Assembly: GCF_900166965.1 (NCBI RefSeq)
Contig: NZ_FUZI01000001.1
Span: 124,001-188,000, forward strand
Direction: 5' to 3'
Source of the DNA: Photobacterium piscicola
GTDB taxonomy: Bacteria > Pseudomonadota > Gammaproteobacteria > Enterobacterales > Vibrionaceae
Length of the DNA stretch: 64,000 bases
Part shown: positions 26,775 through 36,615 of the stretch, piece after piece
How the letters are laid out: each line of letters starts with the position of its first letter
How positions within the stretch are numbered: the stretch's first letter is position 1
Notes under the pieces: generated by a model
What the model saw: only the letters and a program-made list of their open reading frames with translations
What the model was told of the DNA's origin: nothing
The model's database searches: none
Translations under genes and position numbers: made by a program

Positions 26775-27884
26775 GTGAATAAATCTATTTTAGTTTTGGG
26801 TACGCGCGGTATACCCAATGTACCTGGTGGTGTTGAATCTCATTGTCAGTCGTTGTATCCGTTATTAGTTAAAAAATATGATCTAGATATAACAGTGACT
26901 GCACGTAAACCTTATGTACCTTATACTGAAAGTGTATATGAAGGGGTTAAGTTAAAAGCTTTACCTACCGTAACGAATAAATCTTTAGAGGCTCCTCTAC
27001 ACTCTTTTTTAGCGGCTTTTTATGCGATTAAAGAAGGTGCTGATATTGTACATGTACATGCCATTGGGTCTGGTTTAGTTATTCCATTGTTACGATTATT
27101 TAATAAAAAAGTCATATTTACACATCATAGCCAAAATTATGATCACCAAAAATGGGGTAAGTTAGCTAAGTTTATTCTTCGTCTTGGTGAAAAATGGGCG
27201 ATGAAATATTCAACAGAGGTGATTGTTATCTCTGATTTTATGCAAAATTTGATGAATGAAAAATATGGTCGTAGTGATACTCATTTGATTTTTAATGGTG
27301 TTAATCCACCACAATTACCCGAACAAAATAAAATCAATGATTATTTATCAAAGTATGATCTTGAACCACGAGATTATATTATTGCTGTAGGCCGTTTTTC
27401 TCAAGAAAAAGGCTTAGATGTTTTACTTGAAGCTTATAAGCTTAGCGGAATCAAAAAAAAATTAGTCTTAGTCGGTGATAGTGATCACGTAACAGAATAC
27501 AGCTATAAACTAAAGAATACAGCAAGGGAGATGGATAACGTTGTATTAACGGGATTCTTATCCGGAGAGGAATTACATAGTATTTTCTCACAAGCTGATA
27601 CTTTCGTGCTTCCTTCATTTAGTGAAGGGCTGCCTATTGCTTTATTAGAAGCTATGTCTTTTTCATTACCCGCTATTGTTAGTGATATTCCTGCGAATAA
27701 GGCAGTTCATTTACCTGAACAGTGTTACTTTAAATGTGGTGATAGCCAAGACTTAGCGAATATGCTTATTGCTGGAATTAATCAGCCTCTTGTCTCGTAT
27801 GCAGAATACCTAAAATACTACGATTGGAATTTAATTTCAGAACAAACGTTTGGTGTGTACCAACAAGCAATAATGAAAAAGTAA
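26775..27884 (+). CDS. GT4 glycosyltransferase 3
   Basis: 369 aa GT-B enzyme. N-terminal TRGIPNVPGGVESH, then VGRFSQEKGLDVLLEAY and an intact EX7E (SFSEGLPIALLEAM). GTG start at 26775. Follows a hairpin gap, so possibly expressed from a weaker or separate signal than the first two GTs. Sugar specificity unknown. Confidence 0.88.
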   Translation: MNKSILVLGTRGIPNVPGGVESHCQSLYPLLVKKYDLDITVTARKPYVPYTESVYEGVKLKALPTVTNKSLEAPLHSFLAAFYAIKEGADIVHVHAIGSGLVIPLLRLFNKKVIFTHHSQNYDHQKWGKLAKFILRLGEKWAMKYSTEVIVISDFMQNLMNEKYGRSDTHLIFNGVNPPQLPEQNKINDYLSKYDLEPRDYIIAVGRFSQEKGLDVLLEAYKLSGIKKKLVLVGDSDHVTEYSYKLKNTAREMDNVVLTGFLSGEELHSIFSQADTFVLPSFSEGLPIALLEAMSFSLPAIVSDIPANKAVHLPEQCYFKCGDSQDLANMLIAGINQPLVSYAEYLKYYDWNLISEQTFGVYQQAIMKK

Positions 27885-27893
27885 GAACTGTAT

Positions 27894-28313
27894 ATGAATT
27901 GTAATACTGGTTACACTCAACAAGAAAATTCTATAAAAGATCGGTTTTTTAATTCAATGCCTGATGATGTTCTATCGTCTTTTACATTAGAACAGAAACA
28001 AGAAATAGAAAAATCGATTGTTAGAAATACCTCTGGCAGTGATCACTGTATAGATTTAAGACCTGTTATTGGTTTTGGTAAATGGCGTTATTATACTGTT
28101 TTTATTGTTGGTAAAGATCGTCGTTATCAGACGCGAAAGAGATCATCATTATCTCTATTAGTTAAATCGTTGCTTATTTTATTTGGCTGTATTAGTTTAT
28201 TTATGTTTGCAATATTAACAATGTATTTAATTAAGTCTGCACTAGGAATTGATATTTTCAAACATTTTTCTTTTGGTGTTTGGGATGCATTTAGAAATAC
28301 ATTCATTAAATAA
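27894..28313 (+). CDS. Small EPS-locus membrane protein, 139 aa
   Basis: Conserved-looking protein with a cytoplasmic N-terminal part (FTLEQKQEIEKSI, HCIDLRPVIGFGKWRYYTVFIVGKDRR) and one strong membrane helix (LLVKSLLILFGCISLFMFAILTMYLI). I recall similar small proteins at the end of Vibrio polysaccharide operons, sometimes misnamed as an aroA product, which this clearly is not. Function unknown. Last gene, followed by the operon terminator. Confidence 0.65.
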   Translation: MNCNTGYTQQENSIKDRFFNSMPDDVLSSFTLEQKQEIEKSIVRNTSGSDHCIDLRPVIGFGKWRYYTVFIVGKDRRYQTRKRSSLSLLVKSLLILFGCISLFMFAILTMYLIKSALGIDIFKHFSFGVWDAFRNTFIK

Positions 28314-28402
28314 ATGACACTAATAAGTGTTTGATTCTATTTAACGCTTGATATCACATTCTATTTATATTGATTTTTTAGAGTATAATTAATTTGTTAA
28401 AA

Positions 28403-28440
28403 TAAAGGAGCATCAAATGTTAATATTTGATGCTCCTTTA
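28403..28440 (+). terminator. Strong terminator of the EPS operon
   Basis: TAAAGGAGCATCAAAT / ATTTGATGCTCCTTTA, a perfect 16-bp stem with a 6-base loop, ending in a short T/A tail. Confidence 0.88.
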
Positions 28441-28517
28441 TTATCATTATGGTTATTGAAAAGTAGTTATCTGGTCGGGTAATATCAATGCTATGAGTTA
28501 CTATTAAGTAATATTCA

Positions 28518-30038
28518 TTATTGAATAATAAAATTCATTAATGAATACCATTTTTTATAAGATTTGTTAGTGATCGAAAGTGATATTACTGCATTATGTG
28601 TATTTGGTTTTACTAACCCAACTTCTAGTGTGTATTTTCCTGATTTTATGTTTTTAGGTAATGTAAATGTATTCGTTTGTGTATAAACGGGGGGAGCGCT
28701 ATTGAGTGTTGTTGCGGGAAGCCAGGTTGTAATATTATTCTTCGTATTAAAATAGGCAATTACTTTATGGTTGTTATTTACGATTCGCCATACGATGGGG
28801 TAGTTATTATAACTGGGAGCAACACCAATATTTTCCCAAAATGATGTTATTGTAATTAAGCTATTTGGTGTAAAATGGCTATCAAGTATTATTTTATTAA
28901 TAATAAATCGGTAACCTATTTTTTTTAAAAAAGTATTAAGTAATGGTTGATATTTTTCTGGAATAGGGCTTGATTTTAAATTTAATAATGATGCATGTAA
29001 TGTGAGCGCTGTTGTAAAGGTTTGTTCAACTTTTTTTTGAGTATAAAGAGTTGGTTGTTGAGCCCATTTTTTCATCGTATAACAAATTTCAAAATCGACT
29101 GGGGCTTTTTTCCAACGCGATAAGAACAGCGGATCATTAAACTTTTCAGTGGTACGATTATTGGTAGATGTTTTTCCTTCTATATGACGTAATGTTTGAG
29201 GATAGCCATCTTGCATATGATTCCATCCTTTAGCCCAATCACCTAGACAATCTGCTCGCCAACCTAAGCCATGTTTTGTGGCATAACTCGCGAAATCATC
29301 ATCAGGTGAACCAAGATCGATAGATAACATTTTATTAGGAAACGCTTTCCGCATCATCTCTATATAGGGTGTCAACTCGGATGTAGTGTAACCAATGTGA
29401 CCCAATGTTGGGCGTTTTCCTGCGTAATGTGTTGCAAGATGCCATTCGCCCCATGTGCCGACTAAGCCAACATCTAGGCGTAATATATCAGGATTATGAT
29501 CATAGCGCTTACCCATAGCAGTGATAAATTGTTGTAGTTTTTGTTTGAATATCGGGTTGTTATAATTAACAATAAAACTATTATTGTTAGTGCAGATATG
29601 ATGTGTCTGTGGATCTAATTGTTTTTTTAACCAACAAGGAATTCCAAGTATTTTTTTACCTTTTTGTGATGAGTTTGAGTAATAGGTTTCATTTAATCCT
29701 GCTAAGGTCATAAATCGGATCACTATTTTTTTATTTTCTTTTTTTGCCGCTTGAATTGTATCGTCGATAAGCTTGTAGTTATATTTACCTCGCTGTGGTT
29801 CTAATTGTTCCCAATACCAGCGAAAGTAAACCACAGAAGTTTTAGGATAACTGGGTATATTCCAATTTGGGTTATCTCTGATATCAATGGTTTGATGATC
29901 TGTAATACCAATATCAGGATTAACTAATATTTCATGACTCACTGTGGGTTGGTATGTAATTGTCATTGCTTGTACAAAAGATGGTAAAAATAAGCTAAAA
30001 AAACACAAAGAAATGTGGTGTTTATTTACTATTGTCAT
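28518..30038 (-). CDS. Secreted DUF4874/DUF4832 protein (paralogue 2)
   Basis: 506 aa from ATG 30038, chosen because it begins a good signal peptide (ISLCFFSLFLPSFVQA) and has AAGG upstream; the longer frame to 30101 is AT-rich leader. Shares with paralogues 1 and 3 NPDIGITDHQ, SVVYFRWYWEQLEP, VVGTWGEWH-type LVGTWGEWHLA, GWRADCLGDWAKGWNHM and VDFEIC. Probable TIM barrel plus C-terminal beta sandwich; a glycoside-hydrolase-like role on exopolysaccharide is inferred. Convergent with the EPS operon. Confidence 0.78.
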   Translation of the reverse strand: MTIVNKHHISLCFFSLFLPSFVQAMTITYQPTVSHEILVNPDIGITDHQTIDIRDNPNWNIPSYPKTSVVYFRWYWEQLEPQRGKYNYKLIDDTIQAAKKENKKIVIRFMTLAGLNETYYSNSSQKGKKILGIPCWLKKQLDPQTHHICTNNNSFIVNYNNPIFKQKLQQFITAMGKRYDHNPDILRLDVGLVGTWGEWHLATHYAGKRPTLGHIGYTTSELTPYIEMMRKAFPNKMLSIDLGSPDDDFASYATKHGLGWRADCLGDWAKGWNHMQDGYPQTLRHIEGKTSTNNRTTEKFNDPLFLSRWKKAPVDFEICYTMKKWAQQPTLYTQKKVEQTFTTALTLHASLLNLKSSPIPEKYQPLLNTFLKKIGYRFIINKIILDSHFTPNSLITITSFWENIGVAPSYNNYPIVWRIVNNNHKVIAYFNTKNNITTWLPATTLNSAPPVYTQTNTFTLPKNIKSGKYTLEVGLVKPNTHNAVISLSITNKSYKKWYSLMNFIIQ

Positions 30039-30293
30039 GGTATATAACCTTAGTTCAATTATAAAATATATTGTATAAATATATTTTTTACAAATAGTCA
30101 AATAAATAAATGTATATTTTATAGTATTGATATCTTTATAATTCAGTATATATTTTATTTATATTTATTGTGTTATATTTATTGTGTTATTAATGTGAAT
30201 GTACTGTATATTAATAATAGATAAAAATATTTTTCATGTATTTATCACTGTTCATATTAACGTTACGTGAAAGCATTTAAGGAATCAAATTAA

Positions 30294-31193
30294 ATGGTGT
30301 TGTTAAATAAATTTACTAATCAAGATTTTTGGCGTATTGGATTGATTAGAGAGCATCCATTAGATGTGATTATCAATGGGTTAAATGCTTATGATATTCA
30401 TTGGTTTAATTTTACAGATAAAGATTTTGAAGCTGATCCTTTTGTGTTTACATTAAACAATAAAGATTATATTGCTTATGAAATTTTTGATTATTCTCAT
30501 GGTAATGGGAAAATTGAATGTGTTGATTTCGATGGTAAGCGTTATAATTTTTTTGAAGATGTGAATAAAATTGTAGGACATAAATCATTTCCTTTTACGT
30601 TTGAAGAGGAAAATGAATTATATTCTATTATTGAAACGTCAGATTTGAATGAAATGTCATTGTATAAATTTAATGGCATTAAATTTGAGAAGGTAAAAAC
30701 GTTGCTTAATGATGGTAAATATATTGATACCTGTATAAAAAAAGTTGATGATGTATTTTACTTATTTACCTCTACTTCAGACGAACCTTTTAAGCAAAAG
30801 TTATTTTGTGCAGATACTTTATTAGGTGATTATCAACCTCATCCTTGTTCTCCTATCGCTAATGATAAAGCTTTTGGTCGTAATGGGGGGCCGATTGTTG
30901 ATCGCGATAATAATTATTACCGTGTTTGTCAAAACTGCGCCGTAACCTATGGTGGCAGCTTAAAAGTGATGCATATTACGAAGCTATCAAAAACTGCTTA
31001 TGCAGAAGAATTTTTCAAAGATGTAATGCCAGTTGCTCCATTTTCTGATGGCATTCATACATTGTCATACTGGGGCAATATGACCGTTATTGACTCAAAA
31101 AATATTTTATCTAAATATAGTAATATTTATAGAAAAATTAATTACTTAGCTATGGTTAAGTTTGGAAAGGAAATTCCTTATTTTAGTAAATAA
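30294..31193 (+). CDS. GINT1-N-like beta-propeller protein
   Basis: 299 aa, no signal peptide. FWRIGLIREHPLDVI, ADPFVFTLNNKDYIAYEIF and FGRNGGPIVDRDNNYYRVCQ resemble the N-terminal domain named after plant glucosamine inositolphosphorylceramide transferase (GINT1_N), which is a five-bladed propeller related to GH43/GH117. In bacteria this domain often sits in polysaccharide loci. A glycan-binding or -cleaving role is inference. Lies between two convergent/divergent DUF4832 genes with its own terminator. Confidence 0.6.
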   Translation: MVLLNKFTNQDFWRIGLIREHPLDVIINGLNAYDIHWFNFTDKDFEADPFVFTLNNKDYIAYEIFDYSHGNGKIECVDFDGKRYNFFEDVNKIVGHKSFPFTFEEENELYSIIETSDLNEMSLYKFNGIKFEKVKTLLNDGKYIDTCIKKVDDVFYLFTSTSDEPFKQKLFCADTLLGDYQPHPCSPIANDKAFGRNGGPIVDRDNNYYRVCQNCAVTYGGSLKVMHITKLSKTAYAEEFFKDVMPVAPFSDGIHTLSYWGNMTVIDSKNILSKYSNIYRKINYLAMVKFGKEIPYFSK

Positions 31194-31226
31194 AGAGTAT
31201 TTACAGGCTTAAGATGCCTAAACGAG

Positions 31227-31262
31227 AAAGCGCCATATTCATTATGAATAGGCGCTTTTTAG
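31227..31262. terminator. Terminator between propeller gene and paralogue 3
   Basis: AAAGCGCC / GGCGCTTT outer stem with an inner ATTCA/TGAAT stem, followed by TTTTT; serves the + gene. Confidence 0.88.
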
Positions 31263-31268
31263 TGCTTA

Positions 31269-32834
31269 TTATTTGATATTTATCGTATCAATATGATGCC
31301 AGTTATCATCAAGTATCCCATCAATGGCCAGTTTAATTTTAGCCGTTGTTGTGGAGGGTTCAACGAGGGCAACATCTAGCTGATAGTTGCCGAGTTTAAT
31401 ATTCGCGGGTAGATAAAAGGTATTCGTTTGTTTATACGTTGGTGCGCTAGCATCACGGTTTTCTGCGGGTAACCATGTGCGAATATCGTTGTCGGTTGAA
31501 AAATAGGTGACAACATGATTATCAACGTTACGTAAACGCCACATTACAGGATAGTTATTATAGCTAGGCGCAACGCCCGTATTCTGCCATTTTGAAATAA
31601 TTGTTATAGGTGATGATGGCATAAAACGGCTACTTATTTCAACGGATGAAAGTTCAAATCGATAGCCGAGTTTCTTAATGAAATCATCAACAAGATCTTT
31701 ATAGATCGTCGGTACATTGCCTGACTTTAGATTAAATAAAGAAGCATGTGAATCGAGGGCAAAGTCAAATGTCTTTTTAACATTATCAAGTGTATAAATC
31801 TTTTTATTTTGTGCCCAATAATCAAGGTCTTGGCAAACTTCAAAATCAACGGGTGCTTGTTTCCAACGATTAAGGAAATAGGGATCAGCATGCTTATTCG
31901 TATTATGACCATTGCCTTGTATGTGTTCAATGGTATTTGGATAGCCTTGTTCCATATGATTCCAATCGGGTTGCCAGTCTCCAATACAATCGGCACGCCA
32001 GCCAATACCAAGTTTGGTTGCATAGCTAGTAATATCATCATCAGTTGATGTCAAATCAATAGAAAGTTGTTTGTTTGGAAACGCATTCTGCATTAATTTA
32101 ATATAGGGGATTAAATCTTTTGTACCATACCCATGGTGACCTAGCGTTGGCTGTTGATAACCCATTTGTGATGCTAGGTTCCATTCTCCCCAAGTACCAA
32201 TTAAACCGATATCTAAACGTAATATATTCTTATTCTTGTTATAGCGTTCTCCCATCGCAGTAATGAACTGTTGTAAGTTATTTTTTAAGATAGGATTTTT
32301 ATAATCGACCACAAAGTGATTGTTGTCTGCGCAATCAGCCCCTGTTGTATTATTATCTATTTGTTTTTTTACCCAGCAAGGGACTCCTAGTATTTTTTTT
32401 CCTTCATTAGGGGATGGATTGTAATAAACTTCATCTTTTCCTGCCATTGTCATAAATCGGATAACTGTTTTTTTACCTAATGCGGCAGCTTGATTAATTG
32501 TGTCGTCAATGAGTTGAAAATTATATTGACCTTTTTTGGGTTCCAATTCTTCCCAATACCAACGGAAATAAACCACAGAGGTTTCTGGGTGGCTTGGCTT
32601 GTTCCACCATGGATCACCATGAATATTAAATGATTGATGATCAGTAATACCAATATCAGGATTGATTAATATATTGTCGATGATTGTTGGTGTGCTTGTT
32701 TGGATTATTTCTTGTGCTATCGTCATATTAGCTAAAGGTAAAGTTGTCAATGTTAGTAAGCAAATTTTCGCTAATAGGTTGATTGATTGGGAAGGCATCT
32801 TGAAAGTAATTGATTTTTTAGTATTTGTTAGCAT
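31269..32834 (-). CDS. Secreted DUF4874/DUF4832 protein (paralogue 3)
   Basis: 521 aa (485 mature-type core) with signal peptide LLAKICLLTLTTLPLANMTIA; ATG at 32798 (MPSQS) is an equally possible start. Core motifs as in paralogue 2 (NPDIGITDHQSF, LIGTWGEWNLA, GWRADCIGDW, VDFEVC), but the GEWH histidine is replaced by Asn, so its activity may differ. Closest in sequence to paralogue 2; probably a tandem duplication separated by the propeller gene. Monocistronic. Confidence 0.78.
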   Translation of the reverse strand: MLTNTKKSITFKMPSQSINLLAKICLLTLTTLPLANMTIAQEIIQTSTPTIIDNILINPDIGITDHQSFNIHGDPWWNKPSHPETSVVYFRWYWEELEPKKGQYNFQLIDDTINQAAALGKKTVIRFMTMAGKDEVYYNPSPNEGKKILGVPCWVKKQIDNNTTGADCADNNHFVVDYKNPILKNNLQQFITAMGERYNKNKNILRLDIGLIGTWGEWNLASQMGYQQPTLGHHGYGTKDLIPYIKLMQNAFPNKQLSIDLTSTDDDITSYATKLGIGWRADCIGDWQPDWNHMEQGYPNTIEHIQGNGHNTNKHADPYFLNRWKQAPVDFEVCQDLDYWAQNKKIYTLDNVKKTFDFALDSHASLFNLKSGNVPTIYKDLVDDFIKKLGYRFELSSVEISSRFMPSSPITIISKWQNTGVAPSYNNYPVMWRLRNVDNHVVTYFSTDNDIRTWLPAENRDASAPTYKQTNTFYLPANIKLGNYQLDVALVEPSTTTAKIKLAIDGILDDNWHHIDTINIK

Positions 32835-33122
32835 AATTATTCATCCGTAGAATGTTAAATAATTAAACATAGTTAATATGTATTATTGTTGTGTGGACTA
32901 TGCCAAAAAAAGACTAATAGAGAAGGATTATTATCGGAATCGGAATCACACTTTTCAATAATGATAATTTTATTTGTGGGGGAAGTGTTACTGTTATGTT
33001 GGATATGGTTATTAAATTAACGTTTTCTGGGTATTGTTATTGGTTTTTTATATGTTTAAAACTGAAGTGTGGGGGCAATATATCGCTTCCAAATCAGATA
33101 GATAAGAAGCGATAATGCAATA

Positions 33123-33614
33123 TTATTGAATATTGGTTGCCGACGCCGGCGTATGATCAACGTAAGCTTTAGTTCCCCACAATGGCACTGTTGACAAACT
33201 GTGTTTATAACTACCGGTTGTTGTTTTGGTTGAATATGATAAATACATCAATGTTTCTGATTGAGGATCATAAATTCGACGTATTTTCATTGATTTAAAA
33301 AAGATACTTTTAGATTTTTTAAATACCACTTCACCTGATTTTGATTTATCAATATTGGCGATCATTTCAGGTGTTATCTCACCTGTTTGGCGGCATGAAA
33401 TAGAAGAATCAGAAGGATCAGCTAGACTTAAATCTGCTTCAATACTTGCTATATGACATGTAACGCCAGGAACTATTGGGTCGACTAATGTATTTAATTT
33501 AATGTCTTTAGTAGTAAACATTCCTAAAGAAACATCGCCTACTTCATTATCCGAGCATCCACTTAGTGTTAATGCGACAGCAAGAGAACTTGCGGCTATT
33601 AAAAATTTTTTCAT
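33123..33614 (-). CDS. creA: CreA family lipoprotein
   Basis: 163 aa. Matches CreA (TCHIASIEADLSLAD, SISCRQTGEITPEM, GEVVFKKSKSIFFKSMKIRRIYDP). Here it has a lipobox LSGC (Cys20) after a short signal, whereas E. coli CreA has a cleaved Sec signal, so it is probably membrane-anchored. Biochemical role not established. Monocistronic. Confidence 0.85.
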   Translation of the reverse strand: MKKFLIAASSLAVALTLSGCSDNEVGDVSLGMFTTKDIKLNTLVDPIVPGVTCHIASIEADLSLADPSDSSISCRQTGEITPEMIANIDKSKSGEVVFKKSKSIFFKSMKIRRIYDPQSETLMYLSYSTKTTTGSYKHSLSTVPLWGTKAYVDHTPASATNIQ

Positions 33615-33995
33615 ACAGACTCCCTGTTAAATGAATAATCTCACTTAAAATTTTAATTTGTTATTATTACGCTAAGTTATACGCGAAATTTTGATCCTTT
33701 TCATTATACACTTTTCAAAAAACATGTTTGTCATCAACAGATCAGTCTCGGCAAAGCGTAGTGAAAATAAATATCATAAATTTATGGGTAAGGTTGTTTG
33801 TGATTTAAGTGCATGATAATTAGCTGTTATTATACTTTTTTTCTTATGCGCTAAAATCAGAAATGTTACTTTAATGATAACTTTTATTAAAAATAGTCTT
33901 TTCAATTGCTAAAATTACACATAGGATGAATGTAGCAATATTGTTATTATAATAATTATCAACGGATGATTATTACTGATTATGAGGAGGATATG
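33615..33995. other. Gene-free stretch upstream of creA and the 111-aa gene
   Basis: 381 bases, AT-rich, divergent region. It carries an AGGAGG ribosome-binding site at 33985 for the next gene; no other feature found. Confidence 0.35.
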
Positions 33996-34331
33996 ATGTC
34001 AAATATTCTTGCGTTTCCAGTAAAAGAACAGCCTCGCGATCGTACGCCGTTAGAATTAATTGTTGAACAGGAATTGTTAGATTTAGGTGCAGATAGTTAC
34101 ATGGTCGACATTATTATCGAGCGAATGGAAAAATTTTTAGCGCTTGCTTCGTTTGAGTTTGATTTGAAAATGAAAGTATCTAAAAATTGCTTAGATGAAA
34201 TGAATCAAAATGTGTTTCCTGTTATTTCGAATATGCAGGAATCAATGCGAAACACAATGAATGATATGTTAACTGAGCGTGTGTTACATGAAATTCGATT
34301 ATACAATTTAGAACAACACGCAGTTAAATAA
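33996..34331 (+). CDS. Helical hypothetical protein, 111 aa
   Basis: Not recognised. Start set at ATG 33996 by the ideal AGGAGG at 33985-33990, five bases away. Acidic, all-helical, no signal (MSNILAFPVKEQ, then ELIVEQELLDLGADSYMVDI). Possibly a small adaptor or regulator; no evidence beyond composition. Confidence 0.65.
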   Translation: MSNILAFPVKEQPRDRTPLELIVEQELLDLGADSYMVDIIIERMEKFLALASFEFDLKMKVSKNCLDEMNQNVFPVISNMQESMRNTMNDMLTERVLHEIRLYNLEQHAVK

Positions 34332-34420
34332 GAGATACTTCTATTTGCTAGTCTTCTGTTCGATTCGATAAATTCATCATTATGCCGCTGGTTTATTATT
34401 ATGATCACAGCGGCTCTTTA

Positions 34421-35461
34421 TTAATTTTTGGATCCTAATTGCCAAATTTTTTCGGCACGGCTGCCTATTCCCCAAAAACTTAATGCTAATATCGCAAAAA
34501 AGAGTGCTTTGTGTAATGTATCCCAGAAGTATTCAAAATAACGGCTATAGAGACACAGTAACAAAAAGATAATGCCAAACGCGCGTATTAAAGCATTGTT
34601 GTTTTTAATTCCGTAAAAAATGGCGCCTATAGTGATAAAAAGCATTGCTACACTCCAGCCCCAGAGCTCGATCTGTTTCACATGAGACCAAGCTCGTAAA
34701 CTGTCATAGTTACCAAAAATAGTTAGCATCCATAGTGCATTAAAGAAATAAATTAACCCAACAAATAGTGTGGCTTCTTTTGCAAAGTAAAATCGGCTAT
34801 GAGGCTTAAAAATCGTACTTAATCCGACAATTAATATTCCCACAAAAATAAACCGTAATGGAATGTTCATTCCCCAAAAGAGGAAGTGATCTTGTGCAAG
34901 ATAAGATGTTTCAGTTAGCACCCATAATCCAATCCCGAATAAAGCAAATAACCACACTAAAACAGAACGAAGTTGAAGCCCGATTACCGTATAAGCTATC
35001 GTAGGGATGAGTATAAAAATACTTTCACGCCAATGTAGCACTAAAGTGGTATGACTAAGAAATCCACTCGCGACTGCCGTTATAAGTACGCCAAAAAAGA
35101 ACATGGCTTCATTACTGACTGTTTTTTCTGGATGACGTTGGCGACGTCTAACGCCAAAGAAAAATAATAGTCCAGCAAGTATTGTACTCAGTAGCGTTAA
35201 TACACTTGCTGGTGTGTTGATGATACGTGAGATTAAGGCAATCAGATAATCATCGGCCACCAATAAGATCACCGAAAGAATAAAGCAGGCAATAGCAATC
35301 CAAAAGGAATAGACCGCGAGGAGTTTCCAATCAAAAGTAATAACGTGGTAACTTTGGCGCAATTGCTGCGCCTGTTGATCATCAATTAGGTGCTGTTGCT
35401 GCCATTGAGCTATCGTTTCACTAAGCAGTTGTCCTTGACGCTTATTAACTTTAATGTCCAT
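34421..35461 (-). CDS. DUF2157 family membrane protein
   Basis: 346 aa from ATG 35461. A soluble N-terminus (QLLSETIAQWQQQHLIDDQQ) typical of DUF2157 precedes about ten membrane helices. Function unknown. Transcribed 50 bases after the DUF1289/CWC gene in the same direction, probably one operon. Confidence 0.78.
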   Translation of the reverse strand: MDIKVNKRQGQLLSETIAQWQQQHLIDDQQAQQLRQSYHVITFDWKLLAVYSFWIAIACFILSVILLVADDYLIALISRIINTPASVLTLLSTILAGLLFFFGVRRRQRHPEKTVSNEAMFFFGVLITAVASGFLSHTTLVLHWRESIFILIPTIAYTVIGLQLRSVLVWLFALFGIGLWVLTETSYLAQDHFLFWGMNIPLRFIFVGILIVGLSTIFKPHSRFYFAKEATLFVGLIYFFNALWMLTIFGNYDSLRAWSHVKQIELWGWSVAMLFITIGAIFYGIKNNNALIRAFGIIFLLLCLYSRYFEYFWDTLHKALFFAILALSFWGIGSRAEKIWQLGSKN

Positions 35462-35511
35462 ATCGGTTCCAGATAGTATCGAGGTTATTTTTGTATGCCA
35501 ATAGTGAAATA

Positions 35512-35817
35512 TTATAAGGTTGGTAATAAGGATAGACACTGGCGACATAGGCAAGCATTGGCTGTATCAGTGAGTGTTTGGCGAGGTTCAATTTCAAAGC
35601 ACCAGCAGGTCGCTTTTCCTGCTTGAATATCGCATTGTGCGGGCTGTTGGCATTGTGGGCACTGATGGGTTGGTGTTATGGCTTTTATTTGTGCCATGAT
35701 TGCTAGTTGTTGAGGTTCTGGATAAGCTATCCAGTGGCTGATTTCTGTCATTGTCCGTAAGCAGCCACTGCAAATACCAGCATTATTTTTACATTTAGCG
35801 ACACAAGGTGATTTCAC
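35512..35817 (-). CDS. DUF1289 plus cysteine-rich CWC fusion protein
   Basis: 101 aa with two cysteine modules. The first is DUF1289 (SPCVAKCKNNAGICSGCLRT, then EISHW), the second a CWC motif (CPQCQQPAQCDIQAGKATCWC). Fifteen or so percent of residues are Cys/Gln, pointing to metal or Fe-S binding. Function unknown. Upstream of the DUF2157 gene. Confidence 0.85.
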   Translation of the reverse strand: MKSPCVAKCKNNAGICSGCLRTMTEISHWIAYPEPQQLAIMAQIKAITPTHQCPQCQQPAQCDIQAGKATCWCFEIEPRQTLTDTANACLCRQCLSLLPTL

Positions 35818-35935
35818 GATTAAAACTCAGTAATAAGTAACGTTCAGTTATGAGTATGCTAACGATTAATAACTGTAAATGCTACTTTCACCCTAATGAT
35901 CATCTCGTGAATGGCTCTTCATATTATTCTCTTTG

Positions 35936-36475
35936 TTATGACGCTGCTTGTTTTAGTACCTCATAGATCGCAATATTATCTTGTGAGATATGATGACTAG
36001 GAATGGTAAGAGAGGGAACATGTTTCATGCCAATTTTGATCATGACATTTTCAGGGCCTGATACTGTTTTTAAATGTCGGCCATAAAGATGTTGTAAATT
36101 GAGTTTATTAAACCCAAATTCTTTTATGCGCTCAACTGCTTCTGTACAATAGCCATTGCCCCAGAAAGGGACACCAATCCAATAACCTAGCTGTGCGCTA
36201 TGCTGGCTAATATTTTCTAATCCTGCACAGCCGATAAGTTGGTGATTACTTTTTAGAGTGATAGCAAAAATAGCGGACTGGTGACTATGCCAACCTGCTA
36301 AATGTTTACCTATCCACTTTCCTGCCATACCATCAGAATAAGGATGTGGGACACTAATTGTACCATTAGCGATATCAACATTGCCGGCTAGTAGTTGGAT
36401 CTTGGTCGCGTCAGATAATTCTAAAGGACGTAGAATTAAGCGCTCAGTCGTTAGTAGTGGTTGATTTTTAGTCAT
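35936..36475 (-). CDS. GNAT N-acetyltransferase (RimJ/RimL-type)
   Basis: 179 aa acetyltransferase. RLILRPLELSDATKI opens the GNAT fold, AQLGYWIGVPFWGNGYCTEAV is motif A/B with the acetyl-CoA loop, and the C-terminus contains the expected GRHLKTVSGPENVMIKIGMK. Resembles ribosomal-protein or amino-acid acetyltransferases. Monocistronic. Confidence 0.85.
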   Translation of the reverse strand: MTKNQPLLTTERLILRPLELSDATKIQLLAGNVDIANGTISVPHPYSDGMAGKWIGKHLAGWHSHQSAIFAITLKSNHQLIGCAGLENISQHSAQLGYWIGVPFWGNGYCTEAVERIKEFGFNKLNLQHLYGRHLKTVSGPENVMIKIGMKHVPSLTIPSHHISQDNIAIYEVLKQAAS

Positions 36476-36615
36476 AGAATATACTCACAAACATGGCTAG
36501 ATATGACTATTAATCAATAAATACATATTAATTTATAGGGCTAGGATCAATTATTGAGTGGGTAACTGGTTTAAAAAGTAAGATCTGTGGAGTCACACCG
36601 CATTATTATCAAGAG

